From: JALHVH01 sp963773685
GTDB taxonomy: Bacteria > Acidobacteriota > Aminicenantia > Aminicenantales > Saccharicenantaceae
DNA length: 64,000 nucleotides
Direction: 5' to 3'
NCBI GenBank assembly: GCA_963773685.1
Contig: CAVZBY010000010.1
Location: 62,001 to 126,000 of the forward strand
Shown here: piece by piece, positions 60,679 to 64,000 of the stretch
Position numbering within the stretch: position 1 is the first letter of the stretch
Layout of the letters: each line of letters opens with the position of its first letter
Translations under genes and position numbers: made by a program
Notes under the pieces: generated by a model
What the model saw: the letters and a program-made list of their open reading frames with translations, nothing else
Databases searched by the model: none
Told to the model about the DNA's origin: nothing

Positions 60679-61895
60679 AAGTTGAAAGCCCGCTGATAAC
60701 GGTCGAAGAAGCCATCGGCGCGGTCCGGGCCGGGCGGCTCATCATCATCGTGGACGACGAGGACCGGGAGAACGAGGGCGACCTCATGATCGCCGCCGAA
60801 AAGGTCACCTCCGACGTCGTCAATTTCATGACCAAGCACGGCCGGGGACTCATCTGCCTGCCCCTGACCCGGGAGCGGCTCGAGGAGCTCCAGCTGCCGC
60901 TGATGGTCTCCGAGAATACGGCCCGGTTCCAGACGGCCTTCACCGTATCCATCGACGCCAAGGAAGGCGTCTCGACGGGCATCTCGGCCCACGACCGGGC
61001 CCGGACGATCCTCGCGGCCATCGATCCGGCGACCAAGCCGGAGGAGCTCGCGCGGCCCGGGCATATCTTCCCCCTCCAGGCCCGCGAGGGCGGAGTCCTG
61101 GCCAGGGCCGGCCAGACGGAGGCTTCGGTGGACCTGGCCCGCCTGGCCGGGATGAAACCCGCCGCCGTCATCTGCGAGATCATGAACGAGGACGGGACGA
61201 TGGCCCGCCTGCCCCAGCTCGAAGAGTTCGGCCGGGCCCACGGCATCCCCATCCTCACCGTGGCCAGCCTCATCCGCTACCGGATGAAGCACGAAACGCT
61301 CGTCCGGAAGACGTGCGAGGCGGACCTCCCCACCCGGCACGGGCATTTCCGCATCGTGGACTTCGAGGACGTCATCCACGGAGACCACCACGTCGCCCTC
61401 GTCATGGGGGACGTCACGAAGAAGGACAAGCCGACGCTCGTCCGGGCCCATTCCCAGTGCCTGACGGGCGACACGTTCGGCTCCGCCCGCTGTGACTGCG
61501 GCGATCAGCTCCACCGGGCCATGGAGATGATCGCGGCCGAGGGCACTGGCGTCCTGCTGTACATCATGAACCACGAAGGGCGGGGGATCGGCCTGACCAA
61601 CAAGATCCGGGCCTATGCCATCCAGGACCAGGGGGCGGACACGGTCGAGGCGAACTGCCGGCTGGGGTTCAAGCCCGACCAGCGGGATTACGGCATCGGG
61701 GCCCAGATCCTCGTCGCCCTGGGCATCGAGCGCATCCGCCTGCTGACCAACAACCCGCGCAAGTTCATCGGCCTCACCGGGTACGGCCTGGAGATCGTGG
61801 ACCGCGTCCCGCTCGAGATCGAACCCGGCAAGGACAACATCAACTACCTGAAGACCAAGAAAGAGAAAATGGGTCATATCCTCGATCTCGTCTGA
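60675..61895 (+). CDS. ribBA: Bifunctional DHBP synthase / GTP cyclohydrolase II
   Basis: 406 residues. Residues 1-200: DHBP synthase with IIVDDEDRENEGDLMIAAEK, FMTKHGRGLICLPLT, STGISAHDRARTI (canonical HDR with Ala-Arg instead of Ala-x-T detail) and HIFPLQAREGGVLARAGQTE. Residues 205-406: GTP cyclohydrolase II with zinc site HSQCLTGDTFGSARCDCGDQ, LLYIMNHEGRGIGLTNKIRA, and LLTNNPRKFIGLTGYGLEIV. Supplies both branches of riboflavin synthesis. No FMN riboswitch was recognised upstream of ftsY or within the operon. Confidence 0.95.
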   Translation: MKVESPLITVEEAIGAVRAGRLIIIVDDEDRENEGDLMIAAEKVTSDVVNFMTKHGRGLICLPLTRERLEELQLPLMVSENTARFQTAFTVSIDAKEGVSTGISAHDRARTILAAIDPATKPEELARPGHIFPLQAREGGVLARAGQTEASVDLARLAGMKPAAVICEIMNEDGTMARLPQLEEFGRAHGIPILTVASLIRYRMKHETLVRKTCEADLPTRHGHFRIVDFEDVIHGDHHVALVMGDVTKKDKPTLVRAHSQCLTGDTFGSARCDCGDQLHRAMEMIAAEGTGVLLYIMNHEGRGIGLTNKIRAYAIQDQGADTVEANCRLGFKPDQRDYGIGAQILVALGIERIRLLTNNPRKFIGLTGYGLEIVDRVPLEIEPGKDNINYLKTKKEKMGHILDLV

Positions 61896-61909
61896 GCTTC
61901 GGAACCCCG

Positions 61910-62401
61910 ATGAGGGAAGACGAACGGGTCCCCGCCGCATTCCTGCGAAAGCTCGCCCTGACTCAGGACAAGCAGAAACGCCTCAAGGTCCTCAAGGCCT
62001 ATGCCCGCATGGATACGCATCTGGCCGACAGGGTCCTCGTCGAGGCCCTCGGCGATCCCTGCGAGGAGGTCCGGGACTTCATCGTCCGCGAGCTCGCCGG
62101 GAGGGACGATCTCGATATCGACCTCGTCTGCGGCCGGCTCGCCGGCCCGCCCTGGTACGCGCGGAGCGCCGCCCTCCGGATCATCGGCATGCGGAAGGCC
62201 GCAAACGCCGTCCGGCACATCGAGCGCGTCCTCGACGACGCCAACGCCGACGTCCGGAAGTGCGCCGCCGACGCCCTCGGGGAGATCGGGGGCCGGGATG
62301 TCCTGAGGCTCCTCGTCCGCCTGAAAAAGGACGGGAACCCTTACGTTCGCCAGGCGGCGGAGGAAGGCTTGAGGAAGGCGAGCGACCTGAAGTTCGTTTG
62401 A
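61910..62401 (+). CDS. HEAT-repeat protein
   Basis: 163 residues made of about four HEAT-like helix pairs: VLVEALGDPCEEVRDFIVRE, WYARSAALRIIGMRKAANAV, VLDDANADVRKCAADALGEI and LKKDGNPYVRQAAEEGLRKA. Such scaffolds bind other proteins; the partner is unknown. It follows ribBA after 14 bases and may be in the same transcript. Its stop codon overlaps the -35 box of the next gene's promoter. Confidence 0.82.
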   Translation: MREDERVPAAFLRKLALTQDKQKRLKVLKAYARMDTHLADRVLVEALGDPCEEVRDFIVRELAGRDDLDIDLVCGRLAGPPWYARSAALRIIGMRKAANAVRHIERVLDDANADVRKCAADALGEIGGRDVLRLLVRLKKDGNPYVRQAAEEGLRKASDLKFV

Positions 62402-62426
62402 CCGGCCAGAGCCTTCCTAATATAAT
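62398..62426 (+). promoter_or_regulatory. Promoter of the radical SAM/HprK-like unit
   Basis: TTGACC (62398-62403), 17-base spacer, perfect TATAAT (62421-62426); the ATG at 62454 leaves a leader of about 20 bases with a GGAGG. Confidence 0.7.
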
Positions 62427-62453
62427 GCTCGCGCCCGGAGGCAGGCTCCTTTC

Positions 62454-63526
62454 ATGTCAGAATATCTTGCGTCGAAGAAGGTCGGCACGCTCCCCCGTCT
62501 TCCGCTCGAAGGGACCATCGACCTGACCTATCGCTGTAACAACGATTGTCGCCATTGCTGGCTATGGCTCCCAGTCGACGCCCCGGAAAAGAAGAAGGAG
62601 CTGACCTTCGAGGAGATCCGGAGGATCGTCGACGAGGCCAGGGCTCTCGGCTGTCGCCGATGGACCATATCGGGCGGCGAGCCCATGCTGAGGGAGGACT
62701 TCCCCGAGATCTTCGATTACATCACGGCGAACTCCGCCGGTTACGCCCTGAATACGAACGGCACGCTGATCACGCCCCGGATCGCCCGCCTGATGAAGAG
62801 ACCGGGCAAGAAATGGATCGCCCTCTACGGAGCGACGGCGGAGGTCTATGAACATGTCACCCGGAATCCGGGCTCTTTCGAAGCGTTCAGGCGGGGCGTC
62901 GCCCTCCTGAAGGAGGCCGGAGCGGATTTCGTCGTCCAGATCATCCCGATGAAGGACAATTTCCATCAATACGGGGAGATGGAAAAGCTGGCCCGGAGCC
63001 TGAGCCCCGGATTGGAGGATCGGGATAAACTGGCTTTATCTCTCCGCCTCGGGAGACCCGAAGACAAATGACGAGATCAGGGCCCAAAGGCTGACGCCCG
63101 CCGAGCTCGACAGCCTGGAAAAGCTCGGATTCACGGAACACGAAAGCTGTCTTCGCCCGGGCGACGATCGCATCTTTTCCTCCTGCGTCGAGGCCCGGCG
63201 CGATTTCCACGTCGATCCCTATGGTCTCATGTCCTTCTGCGACAAGATCAAGGACCCGCGGCTCCGCTACGATCTCAGACAAGGAAGCGTTCGAGCAGGC
63301 CTGGGACGAATTCATACCCGGATTGCCGGAAAGAGTCAGGGGCGGACGGGAATACCTGGAAAACTGCGGGTCCTGCGGGCTCAGGAGGGATTGCTCCTGG
63401 TGCCCGGCCTACGGGTATCTGGAGCATGGGAGATACTCGGCCCGGGTGGATTATCTCTGCCGGCAGACCGAAGAGAAGGAAAGAACGAGGCGGGCCTTCG
63501 AGAAAGGAAACCGCCGGTATTACCAG
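62454..63526 (+). CDS. Radical SAM/SPASM peptide-modification-type protein, two frame breaks
   Basis: Corrected length about 357 residues. EGTIDLTYRCNNDCRHCWLW supplies the CX3CX2C cluster; WTISGGEPMLREDFPEIFDY and ALNTNGTLITPRIARLM follow, with the conserved IALYGATAEVYEHVTRNPGS. One extra C (63005-63008) and one extra G (about 63289) break the frame; the restored text reads DWRIGINWLYLSASGDPKTN, then CVEARRDFHVDPYGLMSFCD and the SPASM Cys set ENCGSCGLRRDCSWCPAYGY. The end runs without a stop into the HprK-like frame, so a fusion or a coupled GTG start near 63527 is possible; I place the boundary there. Own strong promoter. Confidence 0.75.
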
Positions 63527-64000
63527 GTGGGGGAACTCACCGTCCAGGTCGACTCCGATCTGCCGATAACGGACGCGACGTTCCATCCCAAGTTCAAACA
63601 CTTCGAGGTCGAGAAGCCGGGCGACGACATCGTCCGCATCAGCCACCATTTCCGCCTCCCGGACCTGGACAGCCCGGATCTCGGAACGGAAGTGCACCGA
63701 AAATCCCCCTGGATCATCTACAGGAAAAAGGATTCCTGGATCTATCGTCTGGATCGGCAACGACGAGCGGGCCGGCCGCCCCGGCCTGGTCGCCGTATTC
63801 AACGATGATTATCACGCACGCCCGGATCTACTCCGAAAACAAGGAGGCCTATCTCAAGGGCGGGATCATGACCCTCACGTTCTTCCCGACCGACCAGCTC
63901 CCTCTCGGCCGGGTCCTCGCGGACAGGCAGGCCTGTTTCATTCACTCGAGCGGCCTTGTCCTCGACGGCCGGGGATTGCTGTTCGTGGGCCACTCCGAAG
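63527..64000 (+). CDS. HprK/PEPCK-fold kinase-like protein, partial and frame-broken
   Basis: Starts about GTG 63527 (VGELTVQVDSDLPITDATFH) and leaves the window at the P-loop. Extra single bases near 63745 and 63813 break the frame; restored text gives SWIYVWIGNDERAGRPGLVA, VFNDDYTHARIYSENKEAYL, TLTFFPTDQLPLGRVLADRQ and ACFIHSSGLVLDGRGLLFVG-HSE, where Gly-x-Ser-Glu heads a Walker A like that of HprK. Such HprK-like proteins accompany radical SAM/SPASM genes in SynChlorMet-type and other peptide-modification cassettes. Start and fusion status are uncertain. Confidence 0.65.

Noticed and set aside
6112..63813. Programmed +1 frameshifting as a general device
   Set aside because: The sites share no motif, affect unrelated genes and cluster at random; sequence error is simpler until reads say otherwise.
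1..64000. tRNA or rRNA genes
   Set aside because: No cloverleaf with a TTCRA arm and no rRNA signature seen by eye on either strand; a covariance-model scan was not possible.

Overview
The window reads as chromosome of a high-GC diderm bacterium. A lipopolysaccharide-export module (lptB and an LptC/LptA-like gene), a full tol-pal operon, RpoN and a Tat-exported Fe-S oxidoreductase all point to an outer membrane. Gene content, codon use and the abundant C6T3/A3G6 hairpin repeats resemble uncultured Acidobacteriota/Aminicenantes-type genomes; this is an impression, not a phylogenetic result. I found no rRNA or tRNA gene, no prophage and no transposase. Apart from one AT-rich toxin-antitoxin pair (30.2-31.0 kb) base composition is uniform.

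Layout. 0-3.2 kb (minus): receiver protein, accD, folC and two ATP synthase b-subunit genes in one tight run. 3.2-12.6 kb (plus): a surface-glycan cluster with a radical SAM/SPASM protein carrying a DUF4214 domain, two small coiled-coil proteins, four GT4 and one GT2 glycosyltransferases, and a sugar epimerase. 12.6-19.3 kb: a hexapeptide acyltransferase (minus), then GT9, GT2, rsmA, a second radical SAM/SPASM protein and an SGNH-fold exported protein. 19.3-24.1 kb: ftsK, an HD-GYP protein, and an ECF sigma/anti-sigma pair. 24.1-24.7 kb: a non-coding, inverted-repeat-bounded element. 24.7-31.0 kb: ricT, holB, uvrA, an aminotransferase, and an HTH/Doc module. 31.2-38.2 kb: MrfA-type helicase, MFS exporter, aldo/keto reductase, RluA-family synthase, EfpL. 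38.2-46.3 kb: repeat array, TrkA/TrkH potassium uptake, tolQ-tolR-tolA-tolB-pal-cpoB, ssb, a cupin. 46.5-57.3 kb (minus): an eleven-gene run recJ, lptC/A, lptB, rpoN, hpf, ptsN, hprK, rapZ, EIIA-Man, HPr, EI, i.e. a regulatory PTS without a visible sugar permease. 57.3-58.1 kb: repeats and a dnaA-like scrap. 58.1-62.4 kb: ftsY, ribD, ribE, ribBA, HEAT-repeat protein. 62.4-64.0 kb: a radical SAM/SPASM gene followed by an HprK/PEPCK-fold protein cut by the window end; this pairing recalls peptide-modification cassettes and is the best candidate for an undescribed system.

Two general points matter for any reader. First, about fifteen genes, including essential ones (ftsK, ribD, tolQ), are broken by a single base, almost always one base too many, so I treat most as sequence errors and give the span of the intact gene. 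Second, promoters of the form TTGACN-17/18-TANNNT are easy to see, and in at least eight genes the -10 box lies only 6-9 bases before the start codon, implying leaderless mRNAs.
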